Shown piece after piece: positions 9,970 through 19,805 of a stretch of DNA of 64,000 nt. Position numbers and translations under genes: made by a program. This DNA is from Dehalococcoidia bacterium. GTDB lineage: Bacteria; Chloroflexota; Dehalococcoidia; GIF9; AB-539-J10. A model generated the notes under the pieces. That model was not told where the DNA came from. It did no database searches and was given only the letters and a program-made list of their open reading frames with translations. Each line of letters opens with the position of its first letter. Positions within the stretch are counted from its first letter, which is position 1. The stretch spans positions 1 to 64,000 of the forward strand of contig SKVJ01000001.1 in NCBI GenBank assembly GCA_007129495.1. Direction: 5' to 3'.

Positions 9970-10128
9970 ATGGAAATTCTTCTGATTATTGGCGCTATCC
10001 TGGTGGTGGTGTTCGTGCTGGGACTGATTTTCCGTTTCATTGTAATGCCGCTGCTCCTGATCTTTCTTGTGGTTGGCCTGGTTCTGCTGCTCGCCTGGGT
10101 CTGGCAACGGGGTCTACTGCCGTTCTAG
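9970..10128 (+). CDS. 52-aa hydrophobic membrane protein (MEILLIIGAILVVVFVLGLIFRFIVMPLLLIFLVVGLVLLLAWVWQRGLLPF)
   Basis: Read directly; GGGAAGGGAGG SD upstream; absent from the ORF track because it is short. Confidence 0.7.
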   Translation: MEILLIIGAILVVVFVLGLIFRFIVMPLLLIFLVVGLVLLLAWVWQRGLLPF

Positions 10129-10192
10129 CAGCATGCTGATGAGAGAATTCACAGGTCGTATGGCCTTGGAGTGATGGTCAAGAGGGAGGAAG

Positions 10193-11023
10193 ATGATGAC
10201 GGAAAGACGCCCCGGTTACGCTAAGGAGAGAAAGCAGACCCATTTCATCCCCACGAAGCGGCTCAAGCACTACGACGTGATCGATGGCAACGACCAGATG
10301 CTGGGCCGGGTGGAGCAGATCATCGTGGATATGTGCTCAGGCCGCGTGGTCTACATGCTGGTGGCCACCGAAGGCATCGCCACGCTCCACGACAGGTGGC
10401 TGGCCATGCCGCCAGGGATCCTCGCATGGCATCCCGAGAAGCTGCGCTTCACCACCCCCATCCTGTCCACCGAACTGGCCGATGCGCCCAGCATACCGAA
10501 GACCGACTGGCCCGACACGGTCATGATCGAACTCGAGAAGCTGGACGAAACAATCTCGTGGCTGGACAGTATCTGTGCCTACTACAACGTGATGCCGTAC
10601 CGCGTGCATCCGCGGCGCGATGAACTGCAGCCGCAGGCGCCCGCACTTGCGGACTTCCTGCCCGTGAGCCACCTGAAGTACTACGACATCACCAATGACG
10701 CCGGCGAGGACCTGGGACAGGTGCAGGAGTTCATCCTGGACATGGTGGAGGGACAGATCGCCTACGTGGTGGTGGCATTCGGCGGCATACTCGGTTTCAC
10801 CGACAAGTGGATTGCGATGCCCTTCAGCGTCCTCACATGGCAGCCCGAGACGCACAAGCTGAAGCTGGACGTGCCACGATCCACGCTGGAGAACGCACCC
10901 GGCATCGAAAAGGACGACTGGCCGGACAAGTTCCTGAGCGACCTCGCCGACGAGGAAGAACACGCCGCGTGGCTGGAGACGGTCTACGTCTACTTCGAGT
11001 GTTCTCCTTACTGGGTATGCTGA
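10193..11023 (+). CDS. PRC-barrel domain protein with two tandem homologous halves
   Basis: LKHYDVIDGNDQMLGRVEQIIVDMCSGRVVYMLVA and LKYYDITNDAGEDLGQVQEFILDMVEGQIAYVVVA are internal repeats with PRC-barrel character. Confidence 0.8.
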   Translation: MMTERRPGYAKERKQTHFIPTKRLKHYDVIDGNDQMLGRVEQIIVDMCSGRVVYMLVATEGIATLHDRWLAMPPGILAWHPEKLRFTTPILSTELADAPSIPKTDWPDTVMIELEKLDETISWLDSICAYYNVMPYRVHPRRDELQPQAPALADFLPVSHLKYYDITNDAGEDLGQVQEFILDMVEGQIAYVVVAFGGILGFTDKWIAMPFSVLTWQPETHKLKLDVPRSTLENAPGIEKDDWPDKFLSDLADEEEHAAWLETVYVYFECSPYWVC

Positions 11024-11039
11024 CCCTCGGCACGAACGC

Positions 11040-11077
11040 AGACAGGGGACGCCCCTCAACGGAGCGCCCCCGTCTTT
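11040..11077 (+). terminator. Putative intrinsic terminator after the PRC-barrel gene
   Basis: GACaGGGGaCGC / GCGCCCCCGTC stem followed by TCTTT. Confidence 0.45.
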
Positions 11078-11100
11078 CACCACATACGAATTCAGATCAA

Positions 11101-11451
11101 TGGTGGAGGCGGGGGAGAGTTGAACTCCCCGTCCAGAAAAGAGTTGCCAGAATCTACTACAGGCTTAGTCGGTCGCCATATTGTCGCCTGACCTTCATCC
11201 ACCGACCGAGTCCGGCCAGGCCATCCGGCTCATCTTTCCCGGGCTTCGCCGGCATTTCACCCGGGGCATCCCGGCATTTCGTCGCTCACTCTCAACCCAC
11301 CGGGAAGAGATCGAGGTGAACGCGCAGCCTTATTTAGGCCGCGACGGGAACTAAGTCGTTCTCGTTTATTTTTTGCCACCTGTTTTATGAGGTGGATGGC
11401 ACCTCAGCCTGCAATCCTGTAGGCTCTTCCCTGTCGAACCCACGCGCCCCC
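11101..11451 (-). ncRNA. ssrA: tmRNA (transfer-messenger RNA)
   Basis: Minus strand starts GGGGGCGCGUGGGUUCGACAGGG and ends GACGGGGAGUUCAACUCUCCCCCGCCUCCACCA; the ends pair as a tRNA-like acceptor; tag frame ends ...KINENDLVPVAA-stop; next to smpB. Confidence 0.95.
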
Positions 11452-11487
11452 GCGCGTATCAGCTAACGTATCAGCCGGCCTCAGGAC

Positions 11488-11949
11488 TCATCTCTTTCGC
11501 GCCTTCATCACGCGATCCAACTCCCTGTCCTGGTCCCGCCGGGCGATAGCCTCCCGCTTATCGTAAAGCTTCTTGCCTCGTCCGACCCCCAGCACAACCT
11601 TAGCGATACCACCCTTAATGTACAGCCGAACGGGAACCAGCGTCAAACTCTTCTGCTTTGTGAGCGCTTCGAGTTCATCGATCTCCTTCTTGTGGAGGAG
11701 CAGCTTGCGGCGCCGGCCAGGCTCGTGGCCGTAGTGGCTTGCCGCATCGTAGGGGGAGATATGTGAGTTAAGCAGCCACACCTCCCCGTTTTCCACCTTT
11801 GCATACGCATCCTTAAGATTGATGCGACCAGCCCGGATCGACTTGATCTCCGAACCCATGAGGACAAGTCCCGCCTCATAGGTATCGCCGATAACATAGT
11901 CATGGTATGCTTTCCGATTAACTGTGATAGTGCGCGATTCTCCACCCAT
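11488..11949 (-). CDS. smpB: SsrA-binding protein SmpB
   Basis: TITVNRKAYHDYVIGDTYEAGLVLMGSEIKSIRAGRINLKDAYAKVENGEVWLLNSHISPY. Confidence 0.97.
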   Translation of the reverse strand: MGGESRTITVNRKAYHDYVIGDTYEAGLVLMGSEIKSIRAGRINLKDAYAKVENGEVWLLNSHISPYDAASHYGHEPGRRRKLLLHKKEIDELEALTKQKSLTLVPVRLYIKGGIAKVVLGVGRGKKLYDKREAIARRDQDRELDRVMKARKR

Positions 11950-11955
11950 ACGCGC

Positions 11956-11961
11956 ATTCTA
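11956..11961 (-). promoter_or_regulatory. -10 element TAGAAT exactly 6 nt before the smpB ATG (leaderless)
   Basis: Minus strand TAGAAT-GCGCGT-ATG; no Shine-Dalgarno. Confidence 0.5.
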
Positions 11962-11996
11962 CCGCACCTGACGATAATGAAGAAGGCCAGCCTTCG

Positions 11997-12503
11997 GTGA
12001 GGCGCTCGGAAATCGCGACGCAGGCGCTGCTTCTTGCTACTCTTGTGGCACTGGTAGTAGGCGTATACAACCTGATCCCGCACCTTCGAGATGAGAACCT
12101 GACTCCCGTGGTGCTGCAACCGACAAGTGAGGAATCGTCCGCGGCGCTGACAGTCCACGTATCCGGAGATGGCACCTATCCGGGGATCTACGCACTGGAT
12201 GCCACGACCTCTCTAGCCGAGGTGCTGCGTCTGGCGTACGCGGGGGAAGGCGAGACACCCCACACTCTATCCATCATAGTCGGTCAATCCCCCGACAGGC
12301 AGACTTCCCAGCGGATAGATCTCAATCACGCTGATGCCTGGCTGCTGACTGCCCTCCCGGGCATCGGCCCTGAGAGGTCGCAGGCGATAGTGGATTACCG
12401 CGAACGGCACGGCCCGTTCGTGAGCACGGAGGACCTGACCCTGGTACCGGGTATCGGCAACACCACATATGAAGCACTCAAGGAGTTCATCACCGTCACG
12501 TAG
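11997..12503 (+). CDS. comEA: Competence protein ComEA (SLBB + helix-hairpin-helix)
   Basis: IDLNHADAWLLTALPGIGPERSQAIVDYRERHGPFVSTEDLTLVPGIGNTTYEALKEFI; followed by comEC. Confidence 0.9.
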   Translation: MRRSEIATQALLLATLVALVVGVYNLIPHLRDENLTPVVLQPTSEESSAALTVHVSGDGTYPGIYALDATTSLAEVLRLAYAGEGETPHTLSIIVGQSPDRQTSQRIDLNHADAWLLTALPGIGPERSQAIVDYRERHGPFVSTEDLTLVPGIGNTTYEALKEFITVT

Positions 12504-12514
12504 CAGCTCCCGCA

Positions 12515-14950
12515 ATGTGGTTACTCGCCTGTGGTAGCGCATTCGTCGCCGGCGTGGCCCTGGGAGCCACCCGGGATCCGGCATGGGCCGTCATCCTGTG
12601 TCCTACCATCGCATTCTCATTCCTGTCGACGTCTCGCTCACGCACAACTGTTCCCCTGTTGATTGCTGCTGTTCTGCTGTTCGGGATGCTCGGTGTACTT
12701 CGTTACGAGCATTCCCTTTCGCAGACAGGTACCTCGCTTGTCTCTCATTACAACGACTCGGGAAAGGTGAGCCTCGAGGCGGTGATCTGTGAGGAGCCTG
12801 ACCATGATGGTCGCTACACACGCGTGTTGCTTGACGACGTCCGGATCGAAGACGGCGGAAGGTTTGTGCCTGTGCACGGAAAGGTGCTCGTTACGACGGC
12901 CGACCCCCGCCCACTGCACTACGGTACTGCAGTGTCGTTCGTTGCGGCCCTCGAATCGCCCATGCCCATAGATGACTTCGACTACTCCGGCTACCTTGCG
13001 CTGCGCGGCATCTATTCCACCGCATTCTGCCCGGGTTTTGAGGTCCTGCCAGCGGACACCAGGCAGCAGCCCAGAGCCTGGCTGATGTCCTTCAACACAA
13101 GATTGGGCAAGGCGATGGCATCGGTTTTGCCCCAGCCAGAGGCATCGCTTGCCCAATCGCTGCTCCTCGGAAGGCGGGCAGGATTGCCGGAATCGCTTGC
13201 CAGCGCATTCGCACGTACGGGAACCGCACACCTTTTGGCCATATCCGGGCTGCATCTCGGGATCATCGTCGCCGCCGCACTGGTTGTGCTGCTGGCAGCG
13301 ATGGGACGCCGGCACTACCTCTACGTCTGGATTGCCCTGCTGGTGCTGTGGTCCTACGCGGTGTTCACCGGACTCAGGCCGCCGGTCGTCAGGGCAGCAA
13401 TCATGGCCAGCACCTTCCTGCTGGCTGAACTGGCGGGGCGACAGAGACACGGTCCTACCGCTCTGGCCGTTGCAGCGGCCGTCATGGTCGGTATCGAACC
13501 GCAGTTGCTCTGGCAGACTTCGTTTCAATTAAGTGTCCTTGCGATGGGTGGACTGATTCTGCTGTACTCACCATTACAGACATCGCTGCAACGGCTCCTG
13601 GCAGCAGGCAACCGCGGATTCCAGGCAGACACCGCCACAGCCAGTCCTGCAGTAGCCATTGTTTCCGCAACCCTTGCTGCCACAATAGCTATATGGCCGG
13701 TCTGCGCCGTCACATTCGGCCAGGTATCACTCCTCGGAGTTCCCGTCTCTCTTCTCACACTGCCGATGTTGCCGTTCGCGCTCGGGTCATCTGCCATAGC
13801 AGGAATAATTGCCCTGCTGTCACCGGCCGCTGCTACACCGTTCTCGTGGCTCGCATGGCTGTTCCTGACCTATATCGTCAAAGTCGTACACGCATTCTCG
13901 TTACTGCCATGGGCGGTAATCGAGCCAACCATCGGAGGAGGTTGGTTCATTGCGGGTTACTTCGCACTACTGAGCGCCGTACCACTAATATGGCATCGGA
14001 TGCGAAACAGCGCAAAGGAAGGGCCGGCACGCTCACCTGAGAAGCCCGATGAGGATGATAGACGCGGCAGGCGGCTACGTTGGGCCATCCCACCCCTGTT
14101 GCTGGCAGCTGTACTCGTATGGTCGGCGGTACTTTCGGCGCCCGATGGCCGTCTTCACGTCATCTTTCTTGACGTCGGGCAGGGCGATTCAGCGCTCGTG
14201 ATATCACCTTCGGGCGTGACAATCCTCATCGATGGAGGGGCCGATGGACGGGACACGTGTCAACTCATCGACAGTCAACTGCCCTTCTGGCGCCGTAACC
14301 TGGATGTAGTAGTGGCGACACATCCGCACGCTGACCACATAGGCGGATTACTCACTGCTGTGGAGCGCTATCAGATTGGTCTCGTACTTGACCCTTGCCT
14401 GGCTTCCACTACGTTGATATCCGAGGAATGGGCCAGACGCCTTTCTGTGAGCGACGTCACTCCCACATGTATCACCGCAGGACACGAGGTCCTCGTCAGA
14501 GATGGAGTGCACCTTGAAATACTGCATCCGGCACGGGTGCCGCTGTCAGGCACGAGCGACGATTCCGACAACAACAGTGTGGTCATACGAATAACGTACG
14601 GAGAGATATCCTTCCTGTTCACAGCCGACATCAGAACAGAAGCTGAACGTCATCTCGTTCATCACCAGTCCGCTGCGCTAAGGAATTGCGTGCTCAAGGT
14701 GCCGCACCATGGCAGCAACAGTTCATCAAGCGCACAATTTCTGGCTGCGGTATTCCCGGCGATGGCAGTAGTGTCCGCAGGCTCCGACAACCTCTACGGA
14801 CATCCTCACGAGGACGTGCTGGAGCGGTTGAGTACGGGCACCGGCCATGTGCTGAACACTGCGGACTACGGCACTATCGAATTCGTCACCGATGGGCGCC
14901 AATTGTGGGTGAAGACAGAAAGGGCCGCACCAGTTTCAGTTCGCGAATGA
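12515..14950 (+). CDS. comEC: DNA internalization channel ComEC/Rec2 with fused metallo-beta-lactamase domain
   Basis: Competence domain (GRRAGLPESLASAFARTGTAHLLAISGLHLGI) plus LDVGQGDSALV / THPHADHIGGLLTA. Confidence 0.95.
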   Translation: MWLLACGSAFVAGVALGATRDPAWAVILCPTIAFSFLSTSRSRTTVPLLIAAVLLFGMLGVLRYEHSLSQTGTSLVSHYNDSGKVSLEAVICEEPDHDGRYTRVLLDDVRIEDGGRFVPVHGKVLVTTADPRPLHYGTAVSFVAALESPMPIDDFDYSGYLALRGIYSTAFCPGFEVLPADTRQQPRAWLMSFNTRLGKAMASVLPQPEASLAQSLLLGRRAGLPESLASAFARTGTAHLLAISGLHLGIIVAAALVVLLAAMGRRHYLYVWIALLVLWSYAVFTGLRPPVVRAAIMASTFLLAELAGRQRHGPTALAVAAAVMVGIEPQLLWQTSFQLSVLAMGGLILLYSPLQTSLQRLLAAGNRGFQADTATASPAVAIVSATLAATIAIWPVCAVTFGQVSLLGVPVSLLTLPMLPFALGSSAIAGIIALLSPAAATPFSWLAWLFLTYIVKVVHAFSLLPWAVIEPTIGGGWFIAGYFALLSAVPLIWHRMRNSAKEGPARSPEKPDEDDRRGRRLRWAIPPLLLAAVLVWSAVLSAPDGRLHVIFLDVGQGDSALVISPSGVTILIDGGADGRDTCQLIDSQLPFWRRNLDVVVATHPHADHIGGLLTAVERYQIGLVLDPCLASTTLISEEWARRLSVSDVTPTCITAGHEVLVRDGVHLEILHPARVPLSGTSDDSDNNSVVIRITYGEISFLFTADIRTEAERHLVHHQSAALRNCVLKVPHHGSNSSSSAQFLAAVFPAMAVVSAGSDNLYGHPHEDVLERLSTGTGHVLNTADYGTIEFVTDGRQLWVKTERAAPVSVRE

Positions 14951-14964
14951 TGCGCAGGATAAGC

Positions 14965-15732
14965 CTATCGCCCCAGCCAGCCACCATCGACAGGGAGGAT
15001 CGTGCCTTGCACGTAGGCAGACGCGTCGGACGCCAGGAACACAGCCGCGCCGGCCATATCCTCCGGTAGTCCCCATCTGCCTGCCGGCACCCGGTCAAGG
15101 ATGAACTTGTTGGTTTGTGGATCCGCCCTCAACTCAGGGTTGATCTCGGTTGCTATGTAGCCTGGCGCGATGGCATTCACATTCACGCCTTTGCCTGCCC
15201 ACTCGTTCGCCAGTGCCTTGGTGAGCTGTCCGATGCCACCCTTACTCGCCGTGTAGCTGGGTATGTGCATCCCACCATGGAACGTCATCATAGATGCTGT
15301 GAAAACTATCTTTCCATAGCCGCGCGATACCATTTCACGGCCAAGCTCACGTGCAAGAATGAAGTGCGATGACAGGTTGACCTCAAGTATCCGGTCCCAC
15401 AGATCATCCGCATGGTTCGCCGCCGGAGTGCGAGCGATGATTCCCGCATTGGAGAAAAGAATATCGATGACCGGGTTCTCAGCCTTGACCCTTGCGGTGA
15501 AGTCAACAGTTTGATTCCGCTGCGAGAAATCACAACGGTATGGGATAAACGAGCGTCCAATGCGGCGGACCTCCTGTTCCACTTCGGAGTCCGGTTCGAG
15601 TGTGGCACTGACGCCGATGATGTCTGCTCCAGCATCGGCAAGTGCGAGCGCGAAGCCCCGTCCGATGCCGCGCTTGCAGCCGGTTACCAGGGCTACCTTT
15701 CCATCAAGCCTGAAGCTGTCGACTATGCTCAT
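14965..15732 (-). CDS. SDR family oxidoreductase (gluconate 5-dehydrogenase/KduD-like)
   Basis: LVTGCKRGIGRGFALALADAGAD, YTASKGGI, VNVNAIAPGYIATEI. Confidence 0.85.
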   Translation of the reverse strand: MSIVDSFRLDGKVALVTGCKRGIGRGFALALADAGADIIGVSATLEPDSEVEQEVRRIGRSFIPYRCDFSQRNQTVDFTARVKAENPVIDILFSNAGIIARTPAANHADDLWDRILEVNLSSHFILARELGREMVSRGYGKIVFTASMMTFHGGMHIPSYTASKGGIGQLTKALANEWAGKGVNVNAIAPGYIATEINPELRADPQTNKFILDRVPAGRWGLPEDMAGAAVFLASDASAYVQGTILPVDGGWLGR

Positions 15733-16123
15733 TTCGGTTCACCTCCAGGACAGCACGGATCTGACCCATTGCATGAATCCACAGGGAGGTCATACTACTT
15801 GACCGGGACTGGCTCACGCCCTTGTGTGAGCCACGACTGTCCTTAGCTTGCCGGGACCACTGTTTGACCTGAACTCGGTCCAACCTGCCCAATCCGGCAG
15901 CCTCTGCACGCGGTTAAGAGCATTCATGCCCGGGCACTGCGAACACGCTCATCTCCGAATTCAACGCCGTGTGCCGGCCGGTCTTGAGATTGAGGCACGT
16001 GGCGTTGACAGGAAGTCTAACAGAAGCGCAGAACGACAGCCATTGCTGTGTCTCACGCCGCGCGGGCAGCTGAACGGCCCCTGCCATCTCCCTACTCAGT
16101 CCGCAACCAGAATCCGCCCTGCG

Positions 16124-17068
16124 TCAGAACGAGCGAATCTCTTCGCGCATGAAGCGGATGTATGAGATGGCGAAGGCAAGTACCGTGAGCGCGATGATAG
16201 TCACCATCTGAGGCCATACGAGAAGCAGACTATCCTGCAATGGAAGAGGGTTCGCCATCCGTCCGGCATAAGAGCTCATGACGAATAACGCAGGATTCAG
16301 TGTTCCGACCTCAGGACTGAGCAGTCCGACCGTTGCCTCGCCGTAGAGTACGGATGGCGAGATGCGGGAAATCGAACCCTCCAGAGAGACATTCCTGGTG
16401 AACTGCTCCATGGTTGAGTTTGCATCCAGAGGAGCAACAACATTGGCGACAGCCCCTGCAATAACCGCGACGAAGAAAAACAACACTATCCATACAGCAA
16501 GCGATGCGAGCATGGAGGTAGCCGTCCGGCGGAAGAACACGGAGAACAGCACCGCAAGTGCCAGCCAGAACCCGGCATATACGATAGTGATGAAAACAAA
16601 CGCGAAGAGTCGAACGACCTCCTCTCCGGTAGGCGGGACACCAACAATACGGATGCCCAGTCCCGCGACAAGGGCTACCACGCCGATTATCATGATCGAC
16701 ATCACGGCGAGTCCGGCAAGGAACTTACCATTGATCACCGAATCACGGTAGATGGGTTGGGACACCAGCCGGCTCAAATTGCCGGAATTTCGTTCATTAT
16801 TGATCGCATCAAAACCGAGAGCGATACCTACGATAGGAATAAACAGAGAAAGGAAGAACAGGAACGAAGGCAGGTTCTCTCCGGACGCAGTGAACGTCTT
16901 AAGAAAGACGAACTCGGAAGTAGGTCCTACTGCACCACGTACGGTCTGGATGGCGATATAGATGGCGAACACAGCGGACAGGAACACCAGGGAAAACAGG
17001 ATAATGAACCTTCTGCTGCTCAGATGATCGGCCAGTTCTTTGCGAAATATGGCATACATACTTATCAA
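16124..17068 (-). CDS. ABC-2 type transporter permease
   Basis: Six hydrophobic segments; FDAINNERNSGNLSRLVSQPIYRDSVINGKFLAG; coupled to an ATPase gene. Confidence 0.85.
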   Translation of the reverse strand: MISMYAIFRKELADHLSSRRFIILFSLVFLSAVFAIYIAIQTVRGAVGPTSEFVFLKTFTASGENLPSFLFFLSLFIPIVGIALGFDAINNERNSGNLSRLVSQPIYRDSVINGKFLAGLAVMSIMIIGVVALVAGLGIRIVGVPPTGEEVVRLFAFVFITIVYAGFWLALAVLFSVFFRRTATSMLASLAVWIVLFFFVAVIAGAVANVVAPLDANSTMEQFTRNVSLEGSISRISPSVLYGEATVGLLSPEVGTLNPALFVMSSYAGRMANPLPLQDSLLLVWPQMVTIIALTVLAFAISYIRFMREEIRSF

Positions 17069-17997
17069 GCCTCTTTCGAGAATCGCTTGTAGATCTTCTC
17101 AAGGTCGTATTCTTCAATCTTCATACCAAGAAGGATGGCGCCGCTATCGACAATCGTGCGGGACAACTGGCCGCGAAGATCGCTCTCAGCCGTCACCACA
17201 AGCATACTATCGACAGTGTCAACCTCCTGGACACCCTTCACCTTACGCAAGGCCGCGATGACAGCAGGCCCGGCACCCTCCACCTCGGCCTCTATCCGGT
17301 AACGTCCTGCGCTGGAAGCGTCGCGTCCAAGGCGCTCTATCGGCCCATCCGCCACCAGGTTACCCTTCGACATTATCCCCACTCGCGAGCACAGCTTCTG
17401 CACCTGAGGGAGGACGTGGGAACAGAATATGACAGTGATTCCTCGTTTGCCCATGTCAGAGATGAGAGTGAGAATAGCATCGATACCGTCAGGATCGATA
17501 CCGGTGGTGGGCTCATCGAGAAACGCAAGCCGTGGTTCTTTCAACCAGATGTCGGCTATGCCAAGCCGCTGCTTCATGCCTCGGGAAAAAGTGTTGACTG
17601 TGTGATCCTTTACTCGCCCAAGCCCCACTGTGCCGAGTATCGAATCGATCCTGTCCTCCAGTTCAACCCGGGGCATATGGTTCAAATTGCCGGTAAACCG
17701 AAGGTTCTCCCTGGCCGTCAGTTCCTCGTAGAAACCGACCCGCTCGGGCAGGTAACCCACCTGACTCTTGACGGCCAGAGGATCACGCGCGGGATCTTTG
17801 CCGCACACCCGGACTGTACCGGACGTCGGCTCGGTGAGTCCCAGGAGCATCAGGAGAGTAGTCGTCTTCCCGGCACCGTTCGCACCGAGGAAGCCAAACA
17901 TCTCACCCTCCGCAATCCTGAGATTAAGGCCGTTTACGGCAGTGAAGCCGTTGTACTGCTTCGTAAGATCCGTGGTCTCTACGATGAGTTGTTCCAC
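17065..17997 (-). CDS. ABC transporter ATP-binding protein
   Basis: Walker A GANGAGKTTTL, signature FSRGMKQRLGIADIWLKEPRLAFLDEPTTGIDPDG. Confidence 0.95.
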   Translation of the reverse strand: MEQLIVETTDLTKQYNGFTAVNGLNLRIAEGEMFGFLGANGAGKTTTLLMLLGLTEPTSGTVRVCGKDPARDPLAVKSQVGYLPERVGFYEELTARENLRFTGNLNHMPRVELEDRIDSILGTVGLGRVKDHTVNTFSRGMKQRLGIADIWLKEPRLAFLDEPTTGIDPDGIDAILTLISDMGKRGITVIFCSHVLPQVQKLCSRVGIMSKGNLVADGPIERLGRDASSAGRYRIEAEVEGAGPAVIAALRKVKGVQEVDTVDSMLVVTAESDLRGQLSRTIVDSGAILLGMKIEEYDLEKIYKRFSKEA

Positions 17998-18000
17998 GCC

Positions 18001-18921
18001 TTACCTCCGTCCAAACTTCCGGAATGCCAGTACGAGTCCACCCGCAACGAGCACAAGGATCCCCGCACCTATGAGACCCCAGGTCGTCGGCGTAGCAACA
18101 GACACTCTTATGGGAACCGAAGGTGGAGCGGATGAAAGCGCGGGCTCACCACCATAGTTCAGCGTTACCATGTAATCACCAGCGACCGTGTTTGCAGGAG
18201 GAGTGATCGTGACCTGAACTTCAGTCTTATCGCCGGGTGGTAGATTCTCGATGGTCGCAGGATCAAATGTGACCTGCCACTCCTCATTGCCAAGACCGGC
18301 GGGTTTGCTGGCGGAAAGGGTCACACGATCCATACGGGCCGTGCCGGTATTGGTGACATTCACTCCAAACGTAGTGGGCTTGCCTGCAGTGGTCTTCGTG
18401 CTCAGTCTTCCGGACAAAGTCTCGGCACTGAGACCATACCTGGCGGTAATGGTTGCCGTCATGGTCACCGCATCCTGGATATCTCCCGACGAGGCCCGAA
18501 GTTCGATGGGATAGTCTCCCGGCTCGGGATAGAGCCAGAACGGAGCTACCGCAACCACTGCAATGGGTTGCTTCACCGAGTAGGGCTCAAGAAACATGGC
18601 CGAGATCTGCCTGTCCAAGGTGCGCGACGATTCAGCGATATATGTCAGCCATCCCGGAGGGCCGGTGACCGCGAGATCAAAGGACTTGCCCATGGGATCT
18701 CCGGATCGATACGTGAACTCCACCTCGAATGTAAACGTGGAATCCGCCGTCCCGGTCATCGCTGGAAACTTTGGATTCACCTGAAACACCGTCGGTATCG
18801 CCGGCGGCGCGGATGCAGTATTCTCGTCTGCAGACACAAGCAACGGCGCCATTGTGGCCCCACTGATCGCGGCGACACAGAGCAGCGCTCCTACGATTCT
18901 CACTAACCTGGGGTTACGCAT
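18001..18921 (-). CDS. Secreted/anchored NEW3-domain protein
   Basis: Signal peptide, two Ig-like/NEW3 segments, C-terminal TM anchor ending in FRKFGRR. Confidence 0.7.
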   Translation of the reverse strand: MRNPRLVRIVGALLCVAAISGATMAPLLVSADENTASAPPAIPTVFQVNPKFPAMTGTADSTFTFEVEFTYRSGDPMGKSFDLAVTGPPGWLTYIAESSRTLDRQISAMFLEPYSVKQPIAVVAVAPFWLYPEPGDYPIELRASSGDIQDAVTMTATITARYGLSAETLSGRLSTKTTAGKPTTFGVNVTNTGTARMDRVTLSASKPAGLGNEEWQVTFDPATIENLPPGDKTEVQVTITPPANTVAGDYMVTLNYGGEPALSSAPPSVPIRVSVATPTTWGLIGAGILVLVAGGLVLAFRKFGRR

Positions 18922-19023
18922 TCGCTATGACCTCCCGAACAATCAACTTTACATCATAGCCCGACGGCGGCTACCATATCAACACACACGAGTAGTAGAG
19001 TAACAGACAATTATCAATTTCTC

Positions 19024-19764
19024 GTGAAGAACGACCCGAACGGAGATTTGATGCCAAGAATAGATGACCGCGATGCCAACGAGTTGCGTCCCGTACGTAT
19101 GACGCTGGGATATCAGCGATTCGCCGAAGGCTCTGTGCTGATTGAACTGGGCAGAACCATTGTCTCGTGCGCAGTGACAATGGAAGAAAGGGTTCCGGGT
19201 TTCCTGAGGGGCAGCGGCGAGGGGTGGGTTACTGCAGAGTACTCAATGTTGCCGCGTTCCACACTGACGCGAACGCCACGAGAGCGCAAAGGTGGACGAA
19301 TCGAGGAAATACAACGGCTCATCGGCAGGAGTCTTAGAGCTGCGACCGATCTCACATTACTGGGAGAGAGGCAGATGATCGTCGACTGTGATGTGATTCA
19401 GGCCGACGGTGGGACACGAACGGCTGCAATAACAGGGGCCTATGTCGCTCTGTACCAGGCATTCCACAATCTCAGGAAGGCGGGCATGACGAAGATGAAT
19501 CCCTTGACTACGATGATAGCTGCAACAAGTGTCGGTATCGTGGATGGTCAGCCTCTCCTCGATCTCCGGTACGAGGAAGATTTCCGAGCACAGGTTGACT
19601 TCAATGTGGTGATGACCGAGCGGAAAGAATTTGTCGAGATACAAGGGACCGCCGAGCATCGGCCCTTCACGAAGGCCGACACTGATGGACTTCTTGCCCT
19701 TGCTCAAACTGGCATCGACAAGCTGTTCCAGGTTCAACATCAGGCACTGAGCACTCTGGTCTGA
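19024..19764 (+). CDS. rph: Ribonuclease PH
   Basis: [53 protein letters not shown]. Confidence 0.97.
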   Translation: MKNDPNGDLMPRIDDRDANELRPVRMTLGYQRFAEGSVLIELGRTIVSCAVTMEERVPGFLRGSGEGWVTAEYSMLPRSTLTRTPRERKGGRIEEIQRLIGRSLRAATDLTLLGERQMIVDCDVIQADGGTRTAAITGAYVALYQAFHNLRKAGMTKMNPLTTMIAATSVGIVDGQPLLDLRYEEDFRAQVDFNVVMTERKEFVEIQGTAEHRPFTKADTDGLLALAQTGIDKLFQVQHQALSTLV

Positions 19765-19805
19765 TTTCGGAAGGGATCACCTTGACCTGCCAGTCAAAGG
19801 CGAAG

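Noticed and set aside
12638-13528. 296-codon minus-strand ORF inside comEC
   Set aside because: Shadow ORF on the ComEC competence domain.
15811-15832. GGCTCAC/GTGAGCC hairpin between the SDR and ABC genes
   Set aside because: Short stem, no U tract on either strand and no clear transcript end to assign.
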